Positions 30,561 to 39,510 of a stretch of 64,000 bases of DNA are shown in pieces. The translations under genes were made by a program, and so were the position numbers. Under the pieces are notes generated by a model. That model saw nothing but the letters and a program-made list of their open reading frames with translations. It ran no database searches and was not told the DNA's origin. Source of the stretch: Bradyrhizobium sp. CB3481 (GTDB lineage Bacteria; Pseudomonadota; Alphaproteobacteria; Rhizobiales; Xanthobacteraceae); assembly GCF_029714305.1 (NCBI RefSeq), contig NZ_CP121647.1, positions 2,500,501 through 2,564,500 on the forward strand. The letters are read 5' to 3'. Positions within the stretch are counted from its first letter, which is position 1. Each line of letters starts with the position of its first letter.

Positions 30561-32477
30561 ATGACGCCTGTTTCGCAACTGACCCGTCGCAACTACCTGA
30601 TTGCCGCGCATGATGCGCTGGCGACGGCCGTCGCGCTGCTCGCGAGTTTCTACCTGAGGTTCGATGGCGGCGACTCATTCTATGCCCGCCTCCCGCTGCT
30701 CTTGCGCATCCTGCCGCTGTTCGTCGCCTTCAGCGTGGTGATCTGTTACGTCTTCAACCTGACGACGACAAAATGGCGCTTTATCTCGCTTCCCGATGCG
30801 CTGAATATATTGCGGGTCGCGACCGTGCTGGCGGTAGCGCTGATCGTGCTGGACTACGCCTTCATTTTCGCGGCAGCGAATGGCAAGTCGCCGGTGTTGT
30901 TCGGCCGGATCACCATCGTTCTCTACTGGTTCCTCCAGGTGTTCACGCTGAGCGCACTCCGCTTCGGCTACCGTTATTTCCGCTACACCCGGATTCGACG
31001 TCATGCCCAGACTGATGGCGCGTCCGTCACGCTCTTGATCGGCCGTGCCGCCGATGCGGAAGTATTGCTACGCGCGATCGAGAGTGGGGCGGTCAAGCAG
31101 CTTTGGCCGGTCGGCGTGTTGTCGCCGTCGGCCGCGGACCGCGGGCAGTCGATACGGAATGTTCCGGTGCTCGGCGGGCTCGATGACCTCGAGGACGTGG
31201 TCCGCGATTATGCCGGACGCGGAAAGCCGATCTCGCGGGTCGTCATGACGCCGTCGGCGTTCGAGCCCGAGGCCCATCCCGAGGCGGTGCTGATACGGGC
31301 CAAGCGGCTCGGCCTTTTGGTCAACCGCCTGCCGTCGCTCGAAAGCGGCGATGTCCCGCGGCTGACCAACGTTGCCGTCGAAGACCTGCTGCTGCGGCCG
31401 AGTCACAAGATCGACTACGCGCGGCTTGAAGCGCTGGTGAAAGGCAAGGCGGTGATCGTCACCGGCGGCGGCGGCTCGATCGGATCGGAGATTTGCGACC
31501 GGGTCACGACCTTCGGAGCCGCCCGTCTACTCGTGATCGAGCACTCGGAGCCGGCGCTTTACGCCATCACGGAGAGGCTGACGGAGCATGCCACCGGCGC
31601 CACGATCGAGGGGCGCATTGCCGATATCCGCGATCGCGAGCGGATCATGAACCTGATGAAGGAGTTTAAGCCCGACATCGTGTTCCATGCCGCGGCGCTG
31701 AAGCACGTGCCAATCCTCGAACGCGACTGGAGCGAAGGCGTCAAGACCAACATCTTCGGCTCCGTCAACGTCGCCGATGCCGCGCGGGCGGCGGGCGCCG
31801 AAGCCATGGTGATGATCTCCACCGACAAGGCGATCGAGCCGGTCTCGATGCTCGGCCTCACCAAGCGTTTTGCCGAAATGTATTGCCAGGCGCTCGACCA
31901 CGACTTGATGGTGCAATCGGCCGGCAGGCCGCATATGCGCCTGATCTCGGTGCGATTCGGCAATGTGCTGGCCTCGAACGGATCGGTGGTGCCGAAGTTC
32001 AAGGCGCAGATCGAGGCTGGCGGTCCCTTGACCGTGACGCATCCGGACATGGTGCGCTACTTCATGACGATCCGCGAAGCCTGCGACCTCGTGCTGACGG
32101 CGGCGACGCATGCGCTGACGCCGGCGCGGCCCGATGTCTCGGTCTATGTGCTCAACATGGGGCAGCCGGTCAAGATCGTGGAGATGGCCGAACGCATGAT
32201 CCGCCTGTCCGGCCTCGAGCCCGGCATCGACATCCAAATCGTGTTCACCGGGATACGGCCCGGCGAGCGGTTGAACGAAATCCTGTTCGCGAGCGAAGAG
32301 CCGCCGAAGGAGATCGGTGTCCCCGGCATCATGGCGGCCAAGCCGAACGAGCCGCCGATGCAGACATTGCGCAAATGGCTCGCGGCGCTGGAAGAGGCGA
32401 TTGCGCTGGACGACCGTTCCACCATCGGCGCCGTGCTCAAGGACGCCGTGCCTGAATTCGGATCGCACGCCGCCTGA
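30561..32477 (+). CDS. Membrane-bound UDP-sugar 4,6-dehydratase, CapD/WbpM/FlaA1-like
   Basis: A 638-residue protein. About four membrane helices fill the first 130 residues, followed by a CoA-binding-like domain and then an SDR dehydratase domain starting VIVTGGGGSIGSEI (Rossmann at about 301-312). The active-site segment STDKAIEPVSMLGLTK has Met in place of the usual SDR Tyr, as in WbpM. It removes water from a UDP-HexNAc to give a 4-keto-6-deoxy sugar, a first step to QuiNAc, FucNAc or bacillosamine. It starts 85 bp after the O-antigen ligase pair. Confidence 0.9.
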   Translation: MTPVSQLTRRNYLIAAHDALATAVALLASFYLRFDGGDSFYARLPLLLRILPLFVAFSVVICYVFNLTTTKWRFISLPDALNILRVATVLAVALIVLDYAFIFAAANGKSPVLFGRITIVLYWFLQVFTLSALRFGYRYFRYTRIRRHAQTDGASVTLLIGRAADAEVLLRAIESGAVKQLWPVGVLSPSAADRGQSIRNVPVLGGLDDLEDVVRDYAGRGKPISRVVMTPSAFEPEAHPEAVLIRAKRLGLLVNRLPSLESGDVPRLTNVAVEDLLLRPSHKIDYARLEALVKGKAVIVTGGGGSIGSEICDRVTTFGAARLLVIEHSEPALYAITERLTEHATGATIEGRIADIRDRERIMNLMKEFKPDIVFHAAALKHVPILERDWSEGVKTNIFGSVNVADAARAAGAEAMVMISTDKAIEPVSMLGLTKRFAEMYCQALDHDLMVQSAGRPHMRLISVRFGNVLASNGSVVPKFKAQIEAGGPLTVTHPDMVRYFMTIREACDLVLTAATHALTPARPDVSVYVLNMGQPVKIVEMAERMIRLSGLEPGIDIQIVFTGIRPGERLNEILFASEEPPKEIGVPGIMAAKPNEPPMQTLRKWLAALEEAIALDDRSTIGAVLKDAVPEFGSHAA

Positions 32478-32519
32478 TCTTGTTCCTCCGCGGGCAGCGG
32501 AGCCGCCTCGAAAGCCATC

Positions 32520-33722
32520 ATGCAGAAATCCGGCAGGGTCGTCGTCGTCAGCCAGCACTATCCGCCCGATCCGAGCACGACGGCCGCGATTATGGCGGCG
32601 ATTTCGGAGCGCATCGCGCACGAGGCCGATGTTCTGGTGCTGTCGGGCACGGCAGGCTCCGCCGCCGCGCCATCCGCCGGCAAGCCTGGAATCGTCGAGA
32701 TCAGAAACTGGATGCCCGGCAAGGCCGTGCTGCTCAAGCGCGCGCTGGCCGAGCTGCTGTTCACGGCGCGGACGTTCGTTGCGATGCTGGCGCGGCTGCG
32801 GCGCGGCGACGTCACGCTCACCGTTCCGGCCCCCTTCATGCTGCCTTACGCCTTCGCTCTTGCTGCGAAGCTGAAGGGCGCGCGATCGGTGCTGATCATG
32901 CATGATCTCTATCCCGACGTGCTCGTCATGGCGGGCCTCCTGGAGCCGGGCTCGTGGCTGGCGAAGGCCATGCACGCGCTGAACGGACCGATGTTTCGCG
33001 CGCTTGACGCTGTCGTCATCATCGGACGCGACACTGAAAGGCTACTGCTGCGCTACCGCGGGATGAACCGCGACAAGATCCGGTTTATCCCGAACTGGGC
33101 GACGCTTGCACCCGGCGTTCGCCTCATCGCGCCGGACAATCCATATCGCAGCTCGCTTGCCGCCCGTTATGTGGTCGGGCTATCCGGCAATCTCGGCTTT
33201 ACCCACGATCCCGTCATTGTGTTCGAGGCGGCACGTCTGTTGTGCGGCAGCAGCGATATCCACTTTCTGCTATCGGGCTGGGGCGTAGGCTTCGAGCAGT
33301 TGAAGGGCATGCAGGCCGAAGCGAAGCTTCCCAACGTTACATTGGTCGATCGCGTCGAGGACGAGCAACTGGAAACGTTTTTGTCGGCTGCCAACGTCTG
33401 GATCATCCCGTACCGCAAGAACGTCGCCGGCGTATCTGTGCCGAGCCGGTTCTATAATCTGCTAGCGATCGGTCGTCCGGTGATTCTGGTCTCCGAAGCG
33501 GATGCCGAAGCGGCGTTGACAGTAACCGAACACGATGTCGGCTGGATCGTGACGCCGGGCAGGCCGGATCAGCTGGCCGAGACAGTGCGCCGCGCCGCGA
33601 CGTCGCAAGACCCGGGAAGGGCCGAACGCGCGACCGAGATATCCAGGCGCTTCGATTTCAATGCGGCCATGGCCGGCTACTCTGATCTGATCCGCGAGCT
33701 TGCGCAGAAGAAGTCGGATTAA
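32520..33722 (+). CDS. Glycosyltransferase, GT4 family (WcaI/WbuB-like)
   Basis: A 400-residue GT-B enzyme. The N-terminus VVVVSQHYPPDPSTTAAIM and the RSVLIMHDLYPDV block are common in WcaI/WbuB-type transferases that use UDP-FucNAc or GDP-fucose. The donor domain has GLSGNLGFTHDP and PSRFYNLLAIGRPV; the E-x7-E motif is weak. It follows the dehydratase by 42 bp and probably adds the deoxyamino sugar made by it. Its TAA overlaps the stop codon of the convergent gene at TTAA (33719-33722). Confidence 0.82.
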   Translation: MQKSGRVVVVSQHYPPDPSTTAAIMAAISERIAHEADVLVLSGTAGSAAAPSAGKPGIVEIRNWMPGKAVLLKRALAELLFTARTFVAMLARLRRGDVTLTVPAPFMLPYAFALAAKLKGARSVLIMHDLYPDVLVMAGLLEPGSWLAKAMHALNGPMFRALDAVVIIGRDTERLLLRYRGMNRDKIRFIPNWATLAPGVRLIAPDNPYRSSLAARYVVGLSGNLGFTHDPVIVFEAARLLCGSSDIHFLLSGWGVGFEQLKGMQAEAKLPNVTLVDRVEDEQLETFLSAANVWIIPYRKNVAGVSVPSRFYNLLAIGRPVILVSEADAEAALTVTEHDVGWIVTPGRPDQLAETVRRAATSQDPGRAERATEISRRFDFNAAMAGYSDLIRELAQKKSD

Positions 33723-34741
33723 CCGAGGGATGGCCGCGCACGCGAAAAGCGGTGCATCAGGAAGGCGGTCGCGGCGGCGCCGATGACGAACAGCAGGACC
33801 GCGAATGTCGCCGACGAGGTCATGGCCGCGCCGATGGCCAGTGCGGCGAGCACGACGTTGAGCGCGAACACCTCGCTTACGACGCGCGATACCGAAAATC
33901 CGTTTTCGGTGGCGCGCTGGTAGAAATGGCTGCGATGCCCCTCCCAGAACGGCTCGCGTCTGGCGATGCGCCGAAGCAGCGTGACGGTGGCGTCGGCGAG
34001 ATAATACAACGGCAACAACAGCGCGGCGGTGACCTGCTGGTGCCAGGCGAGCTGCAGCAGGCACCAGCCGACGAGCAGGCCGATCGGCAGGCTGCCGACG
34101 TCGCCGAGAAATATCCTCGCCATCGGCTTGTTGAAAGGCGCGAAGCCGAGCATCGCTCCGAACAGCGCCGCGGCAGCGACCGTCGTCGATGCCGGCAGCT
34201 CGCCAAGCCAGCCGAGCAGAACCAGCGCGCCGGTGACCGGTACGATCTCGGCGACCGTCATCAGGTCGAGCCCGTCCATGAAGTTGACGAGGTTCACGAA
34301 CCACAGGCCCGCGAGAAACAGCAATCCGCGTTCGAGCCAGAACGGGCAGGCGGCGACGAGCCTGAGATTATCCGGTGCGGCAAGGATCACCGCGGCGACC
34401 GCCGCGCCCTGCAGCGACAGCCGCGGCGCGATCGGGATGGAATGGATGTCATCGGCAAAGCCGACGGCCGCGATGAACAGCGTGGCGCCAAACACGGCGA
34501 GGGGGATTCTCATTTCTGCCGCGCCGGCAAAGGCGATCACCGCTGCGGCCGCGACCAGCGTAGCTGCGATCACCGCGATGCCCGCGCCCTGCGGCGTCGG
34601 CACCCGATGGGAAGAGCGTGCGTTCGGCTTGGCCAGCGCTATCCGCAATAGCAGCGGGCGGAGCCCCCATGTCAGCACACCCGACAACAGCGCCGCCGAT
34701 ACTGCGGCGGCAAGCGACAGCAGTGATTGCGAATTGGCCAT
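33719..34741 (-). CDS. Polyprenyl-phosphate glycosyl-1-phosphate transferase (WecA/MraY/WbpL-like)
   Basis: A 340-residue polytopic protein with about ten membrane helices. Family motifs are HRVPTPQGAGIAVI near residue 45 (metal/substrate loop), NLVNFMDGLDLM in the middle and FLGDVGSLPIGLL about residue 213, the aspartate-rich active site. It starts glycan assembly by moving a sugar phosphate from UDP onto undecaprenyl phosphate. The lack of MurNAc-pentapeptide-specific HHE features and the O-antigen context favour a WbpL-type enzyme rather than MraY. Partner genes: the 4,6-dehydratase and GT4 on the opposite strand. Confidence 0.88.
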   Translation of the reverse strand: MANSQSLLSLAAAVSAALLSGVLTWGLRPLLLRIALAKPNARSSHRVPTPQGAGIAVIAATLVAAAAVIAFAGAAEMRIPLAVFGATLFIAAVGFADDIHSIPIAPRLSLQGAAVAAVILAAPDNLRLVAACPFWLERGLLFLAGLWFVNLVNFMDGLDLMTVAEIVPVTGALVLLGWLGELPASTTVAAAALFGAMLGFAPFNKPMARIFLGDVGSLPIGLLVGWCLLQLAWHQQVTAALLLPLYYLADATVTLLRRIARREPFWEGHRSHFYQRATENGFSVSRVVSEVFALNVVLAALAIGAAMTSSATFAVLLFVIGAAATAFLMHRFSRARPSLG

Positions 34742-34764
34742 TCTATCCGCGCGTTACTCGAAGA

Positions 34765-35724
34765 TTACTTGGGAACCTCGATCGGCGTCGCACCTTGCGC
34801 GGCCTTTTCGGCGCTCAATATCCAGACCACACCGCCGACCAAGCCGACGATAAAGGACACTGCGCCATAGAGCAGCGAGATGTTGACGCCCTCATTGGCC
34901 ATCAGCCCGGCATAGCCGAACGCCAGCCCCATGGTGGCCTCGCGGACGCCCCAGCCGGCGATCGAGATCGGCAGCATGGTGATCAGCATGACCGGCGGAA
35001 CGAGCTGGAAGATCTGGCCGAACATTACGGGGGCGGCGATCGACTGCACCACGCACCAGGCGATGACGACCGCGAGCACATGCACCAATAGCGAGAGCAC
35101 CGCGACCTTCGGGCCGTGCACGCGGCCGAACAGCACGCGGTTGGCGATCACGGAGCAGGCGTGGATGTGGTGGGTGCCCCACCAGTGCTTCAGCCACGGC
35201 CATTTGAGCCGACCGAGCAGCAGAAAGCCGAGGCCGCCGGCGAGCGCGGCGAAATCGACCAGTAGCAGCGCCGACCTGCCATTGGGATCGGTGATCAGGC
35301 GATAGCTCCAGGGCAGGCTCGCGACGATGACGACCGCAAGCGCGATCAGGCCGATGGCGCGGTCGACGAAGATGGAATAGGTGGCGGCGCGCCAGCCGGC
35401 GCCGTTGCGCGCGACCAGCCACAGCCTGACCGCGTCACCGCCGATCGAGGACGGCAGCGTCTGGTTGAAGAAGGTTCCGATCACATTGAAGCGCATGGCC
35501 TGCCGGGTCGGCAGCGGCGCGCCGCATTCGGCGCTGATCTCGCGCCATCGCAGCACGCCGATGAATATCTGCAGGAACGTGACGGCGATCGCGAGGCCGA
35601 TCCAGCCAAGACTGGACACGTCGATGCGGGCAGCAAGAGCGGCCAGATCGACCTTGCGCAGCGAGAAATACAGCAGCGCCGCCGAGACCAAGATCTTCAA
35701 TGCCGAAAGCAGGATTTGGCGCAT
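34765..35724 (-). CDS. Flippase-like / LPG synthase-type membrane protein (UPF0104)
   Basis: A 319-residue protein with about eight membrane helices. The blocks FNVIGTFFNQTLPSSIGGDAVR and PISIAGWGVREATM are hallmarks of the lysylphosphatidylglycerol-synthase TM family (AglD/GlpN-like). Members move or modify lipid-linked groups; a role in glycolipid translocation is possible in this setting. The start MRQILLSALK at 35724 fits the family; the 40 residues upstream are low-complexity and out of character. Same strand as the WecA-like gene, 23 bp upstream of it. Confidence 0.82.
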   Translation of the reverse strand: MRQILLSALKILVSAALLYFSLRKVDLAALAARIDVSSLGWIGLAIAVTFLQIFIGVLRWREISAECGAPLPTRQAMRFNVIGTFFNQTLPSSIGGDAVRLWLVARNGAGWRAATYSIFVDRAIGLIALAVVIVASLPWSYRLITDPNGRSALLLVDFAALAGGLGFLLLGRLKWPWLKHWWGTHHIHACSVIANRVLFGRVHGPKVAVLSLLVHVLAVVIAWCVVQSIAAPVMFGQIFQLVPPVMLITMLPISIAGWGVREATMGLAFGYAGLMANEGVNISLLYGAVSFIVGLVGGVVWILSAEKAAQGATPIEVPK

Positions 35725-35897
35725 CTCGCCCGTGCCGGGTTTGGGGAGGAGGGTACAAAAAGCGATGCAATTCGGCGCCTTGGTATGGTTTTCGAGCCGT
35801 TCTGGCAATAGCAGGGCTGCTAAGTGTTGCGGGCACCTCGACAACGCGGGTAAAGAGGCGAAGCCGGAAGGGACGCACCGGTACCACGTTCAGGAAT

Positions 35898-36890
35898 ATG
35901 ATGTCGGATCAGGCAATATTGGTCACGGGAGCGGCGGGTTTCATCGGCTTTCATGTCGCTCGCCGGCTGTTGGCCGAAGGCCGCGCCGTGATCGGGCTCG
36001 ACAGTCTCAACTCTTATTACGATCCGGCGCTGAAACGCGCGCGGCTGGATATTTTGTGCGGGAAGCAGGGTTTCGCGTTCGAGCAGATCGATCTCGCCGA
36101 TCGACCGTCCGTGGAACGCCTGTTCGCCAAACACCGTTTCGCGCGGGTGGTGCATCTGGCGGCGCAGGCCGGCGTGCGCTATTCGATCGACCATCCGCAT
36201 GCCTATGTCGACGCCAATCTCGCCGGCTTCGTCAACGTGCTGGAGGGATGCCGGCACCATGGATGCGGCCATCTGGTCTATGCCTCGTCGTCGTCGGTCT
36301 ATGGCGCCAATACCAAGCAGCCATTCTCGGTGGACGATAGGACCGATCATCCGATCAGCCTCTATGCCGCGACCAAGAAGGCCAATGAGCTGATCGCGCA
36401 TTCCTATAGCCACCTCTACCGGCTTCCGCTGACGGGCCTGCGGTTCTTTACCATCTATGGCCCCTGGGGCCGGCCCGATATGGCGTATTTCATCTTTACC
36501 AAGGCGATCGTGGAGGGCACGCCGATCAGGCTGTTTAACCATGGCCGGATGCGGCGCGATTTTACCTATATCGGAGATGCGGCCCAAGCGGTCGTGCAAC
36601 TGGTTGACCTGCCCCCACGCGACGGCGGCGAGGGCGCCGGACCGCCAGCGAAAGTTTACAATATCGGCAATAATCATCCGGAAGAGCTGACCCATGTGGT
36701 AGCGGTTCTGGAGCGGGAGCTCGGCCGCACGGCGGTCACGGAAATGTTGCCGATGCAGCCCGGAGACGTGACTGAGACCTTCGCCGATGTAACCGAACTG
36801 ATGCGCGACACCGGCTTTAGGCCGCAGACCTCGATCGAGGACGGGCTCCGCGAGTTTGTCGCCTGGTATCGCGACTACCACAGGATTTGA
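35898..36890 (+). CDS. UDP-glucuronate 4-epimerase-like NAD-dependent epimerase
   Basis: An extended SDR of about 330 residues. TGAAGFIGFHVA is the NAD motif; LDSLNSYYDPALKRARL and GVRYSIDHPHAYVDANLAGF are typical of CapI/LpsL-type UDP-glucuronate 4-epimerases. YAATKKANE holds the YxxxK pair. Two adjacent ATG codons (35898, 35901) are possible; AGGA at 35892 is spaced better for the second. It would make UDP-galacturonate for LPS core or capsule. It starts the plus-strand block with manC eight bases downstream. Confidence 0.87.
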   Translation: MMSDQAILVTGAAGFIGFHVARRLLAEGRAVIGLDSLNSYYDPALKRARLDILCGKQGFAFEQIDLADRPSVERLFAKHRFARVVHLAAQAGVRYSIDHPHAYVDANLAGFVNVLEGCRHHGCGHLVYASSSSVYGANTKQPFSVDDRTDHPISLYAATKKANELIAHSYSHLYRLPLTGLRFFTIYGPWGRPDMAYFIFTKAIVEGTPIRLFNHGRMRRDFTYIGDAAQAVVQLVDLPPRDGGEGAGPPAKVYNIGNNHPEELTHVVAVLERELGRTAVTEMLPMQPGDVTETFADVTELMRDTGFRPQTSIEDGLREFVAWYRDYHRI

Positions 36891-36897
36891 GGCGCCG

Positions 36898-38310
36898 ATG
36901 AACCGACGAATTATTCCCCTGATCATGTGCGGCGGTGCCGGAACGCGGCTGTGGCCGGCCTCGCGCGAGGTTCATCCCAAGCAGTTCATCTCGCTGTTCG
37001 GGGCGCGTTCGACGTTCCAGGACACGCTGCTGCGGGTTTCGGATGCGACGCTGTTCGAGCGGCCCGTCATCATCACCAACAATGCCTATCGTTTCATGGT
37101 GCTCGAACAACTCGCAGAGATCGGGCTCGAGGCCGACGTGCTGCTGGAGCCGATGCGGCGCGATTCCGGCCCGGCGATCGCGGCCGGTGCCGCGTTTGCG
37201 GAAGGCCGCGACAAGGATGCGATCGTGCTGGCGCTCGCCGCCGATCATGTGGTTCGCGACACGCCCGCCTTCCTTGCCGCCTGCCGCGAGGGGCTGGCTG
37301 CGGCGGAAGCGGGCCACATCGTGACATTCGGCGTGCAGCCCGAACGCGCCGCCACCGAATATGGCTACATCAATCCCGGCGAGGTGATTTCCGGCCAGGT
37401 TCGTGCGGTCGCAAAATTCGTCGAGAAACCCGACCCGGCGACTGCGGCTGATTACGTCAAGTCGGGCTATCTCTGGAATAGCGGCAACTTCATGTTCCGC
37501 GCCGCCGTGCTGTTGGACGAGTATCGCAACGTCGATGCGGACAGCGTCGCGGCCGTCACCGACGCGGTCGCCAAGGCTGGTACCGACCTCGGCTTCGTCA
37601 AGCTCGACGAGGCCGCGTTCGGATCGGCGAAGGCGATCTCGATCGACTATGCGGTGATGGAAAAGACGTCGCGCGCCGCCGTCGTGCCGGTTGCGTGCGG
37701 CTGGTCCGATGTCGGCTCCTGGCACGCGGTGTGGGAATTGTCCGCCAAGGACGGCGAAGGCAACGCGGCGCGCGGCGCCGCCGTGTTCGAGGACTCCCGC
37801 AACTGTAACGTCGCGACCGACCGCGCGCTGGTCGCGCTCGAAGGCGTCGACGATCTCGTGGTGGTCGCAACCCAGGATGCCGTGCTGGTCTCGCGGCAAA
37901 AGGATGCCAACGGTCTGAAGCGGCTGGTCGCGAAACTGAAGACGGTCGCGCCGCAGGTGACCGAAGATCACATCAAGGTGCACCGGCCCTGGGGCTCGTA
38001 TCAGTCGGTCGACAATGGCGACCGCCACCAGGTCAAGCGCATCATCGTCAAGCCGGGTGGGCGGCTGTCGCTGCAGAAGCACCACCACCGCGCCGAGCAC
38101 TGGATCGTGGTGCGCGGCACCGCGCAGGTGACGGTCAATGAACTGGTCAAGACCGTGCACGAGAACGAATCGATCTACATCCCGATCGGCGCGGTGCACC
38201 GGCTGGAGAATCCCGGCAAGATCCAGCTCGAATTGATCGAGGTCCAGACCGGCAGCTATTTCGGCGAGGACGACATCATCCGCATCGAGGACGACTATCG
38301 GCGCAGTTGA
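36898..38310 (+). CDS. manC: Mannose-1-phosphate guanylyltransferase / mannose-6-phosphate isomerase
   Basis: A 470-residue bifunctional enzyme. The N-terminal nucleotidyltransferase has MCGGAGTRLWPASREVHPKQF (start from residue 8) and FVEKPDPATAADYV; the C-terminal 110 residues are the type II PMI cupin (GGRLSLQKHHHRAEHWIVV). It gives GDP-mannose for LpcC-type transferases. ATG 36898 is the family start; the longer frame includes 14 residues of the previous gene read out of frame. The gap to the upstream epimerase is 7 bp. Confidence 0.93.
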   Translation: MNRRIIPLIMCGGAGTRLWPASREVHPKQFISLFGARSTFQDTLLRVSDATLFERPVIITNNAYRFMVLEQLAEIGLEADVLLEPMRRDSGPAIAAGAAFAEGRDKDAIVLALAADHVVRDTPAFLAACREGLAAAEAGHIVTFGVQPERAATEYGYINPGEVISGQVRAVAKFVEKPDPATAADYVKSGYLWNSGNFMFRAAVLLDEYRNVDADSVAAVTDAVAKAGTDLGFVKLDEAAFGSAKAISIDYAVMEKTSRAAVVPVACGWSDVGSWHAVWELSAKDGEGNAARGAAVFEDSRNCNVATDRALVALEGVDDLVVVATQDAVLVSRQKDANGLKRLVAKLKTVAPQVTEDHIKVHRPWGSYQSVDNGDRHQVKRIIVKPGGRLSLQKHHHRAEHWIVVRGTAQVTVNELVKTVHENESIYIPIGAVHRLENPGKIQLELIEVQTGSYFGEDDIIRIEDDYRRS

Positions 38311-38463
38311 GCGGAGCCGTAGTTCTACCGGCTTGGCAGTTGTAACCGTTTGAATCAAAACGTGTCCGAAAACTGCCGATCGCGTTCGCCACGTCTGTGA
38401 CCGGCATGCTAGAGAACCGCCGGGGAAAGTTCCGGCGCAGAATCTGCTTGGGGTCGACACATC

Positions 38464-39480
38464 ATGAGTTCCAAAGAGTCCGCATCTGACGCGAAGGTCG
38501 ATGCGAAACGCGCGCTTCGCGTCGGCGTCGTCGGCGCCGGCGTGATGGGCAGCAACCATGCCCGCGTGCTGGCCGGCCTGCCCGGGGTGACGCTGGTCGG
38601 CATTGTCGATCCGTTGCCGGAGCACCGCGCACGCGCCACTGCGCTGGCCGGTTGCCGCGCTTTCACCGATCTCGACGAGCTGTTCGACGAGGGCGTCGAC
38701 GCCATCACCATCGCGGCGCCGACCCATCTGCATCACGAGATCGCGCTCGCCTGCATCACGCGCAACATCCACATCCTGGTCGAGAAGCCCGTTGCTTCGA
38801 CGGTCGAGGAGGGGCGGGACATCGTCAACGCCGCGCGCAGCGCCGGCGTGACGCTGATGGTCGGCCATGTCGAGCGCTTCAACCCGGCCGTCGCCGCGAT
38901 CAAGCAGGCGATCTCCGGCGAGGACATTCTTTCGATCGGCATCACCCGCGTCGGGCCGTTTCCGCCGCGAATGTCCAATGTCGGCGTCGTGATCGATCTG
39001 GCCGTGCACGACATCGACCTGATCCGCTGGTTCACCGAGTCCGATATCGTCGAGGTGCAGCCGCAGCTCTCCAGCGCGGTCGCCGAGCGCGAGGACATCG
39101 CGCTATTGCAGTTCCGCACCGCCTCCGGCGTCCTCGCCCACATCAACACCAACTGGCTGACGCCGTTCAAGGCGCGCAGCGTCACGGTTGCGACGCGCGG
39201 CAAATATGTGATGGGCGATCTGTTGACGCGCCAGGTGACCGAATGCTTCGGCTTCAAGCCCGACGGCAGCTACTCGATGCGCCATCTGCCGGTCGGCCAT
39301 GACGAGCCGCTGCGCGCCGAGCTGATCGCGTTCCTCGATGCCGTCCGTTCCGGCAGCCTGCCGGCGGTCTCGGGCGATGAGGGCGTCGCCAGCCTCGAAA
39401 TCGCGATCCGCTGCCTCGAGCAGCCCGCCAAGCCCGCGGCCTCCGCCGCGCGCAAGGGACCGCGCCGCGTCGTCGGCTGA
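38464..39480 (+). CDS. Gfo/Idh/MocA oxidoreductase, GnnA-like UDP-GlcNAc 3-dehydrogenase
   Basis: A 338-residue oxidoreductase. The N-terminal Rossmann motif is GVVGAGVMGSNHARVL, the EKP motif is VEKPVAST, and the C-terminal domain has GHVERFNPAVAAIKQ and AVHDIDLIRWF. This pattern fits UDP-sugar 3-dehydrogenases (GnnA, WlbA). Followed by a GnnB-like aminotransferase after 30 bp. Together they would turn UDP-GlcNAc into UDP-GlcNAc3N, the precursor of lipid A with a 2,3-diamino-2,3-dideoxyglucose backbone, known in Bradyrhizobium. An alternate use is a diamino-uronic acid pathway, but its acetyltransferase is not here. Confidence 0.8.
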   Translation: MSSKESASDAKVDAKRALRVGVVGAGVMGSNHARVLAGLPGVTLVGIVDPLPEHRARATALAGCRAFTDLDELFDEGVDAITIAAPTHLHHEIALACITRNIHILVEKPVASTVEEGRDIVNAARSAGVTLMVGHVERFNPAVAAIKQAISGEDILSIGITRVGPFPPRMSNVGVVIDLAVHDIDLIRWFTESDIVEVQPQLSSAVAEREDIALLQFRTASGVLAHINTNWLTPFKARSVTVATRGKYVMGDLLTRQVTECFGFKPDGSYSMRHLPVGHDEPLRAELIAFLDAVRSGSLPAVSGDEGVASLEIAIRCLEQPAKPAASAARKGPRRVVG

Positions 39481-39510
39481 ATTTTTCTTGAAAGAACCGA
39501 GCAAGGCTCC

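Noticed and set aside
33719..34741. MraY (peptidoglycan) assignment
   Set aside because: O-antigen context and lack of MraY-specific residues favour a WbpL/WecA-type transferase; MraY normally sits in the dcw cluster.
36817..39009. 730-codon minus-strand frame over manC and the GnnA-like gene
   Set aside because: Antisense shadow of two recognisable enzymes, no domain in the peptide.
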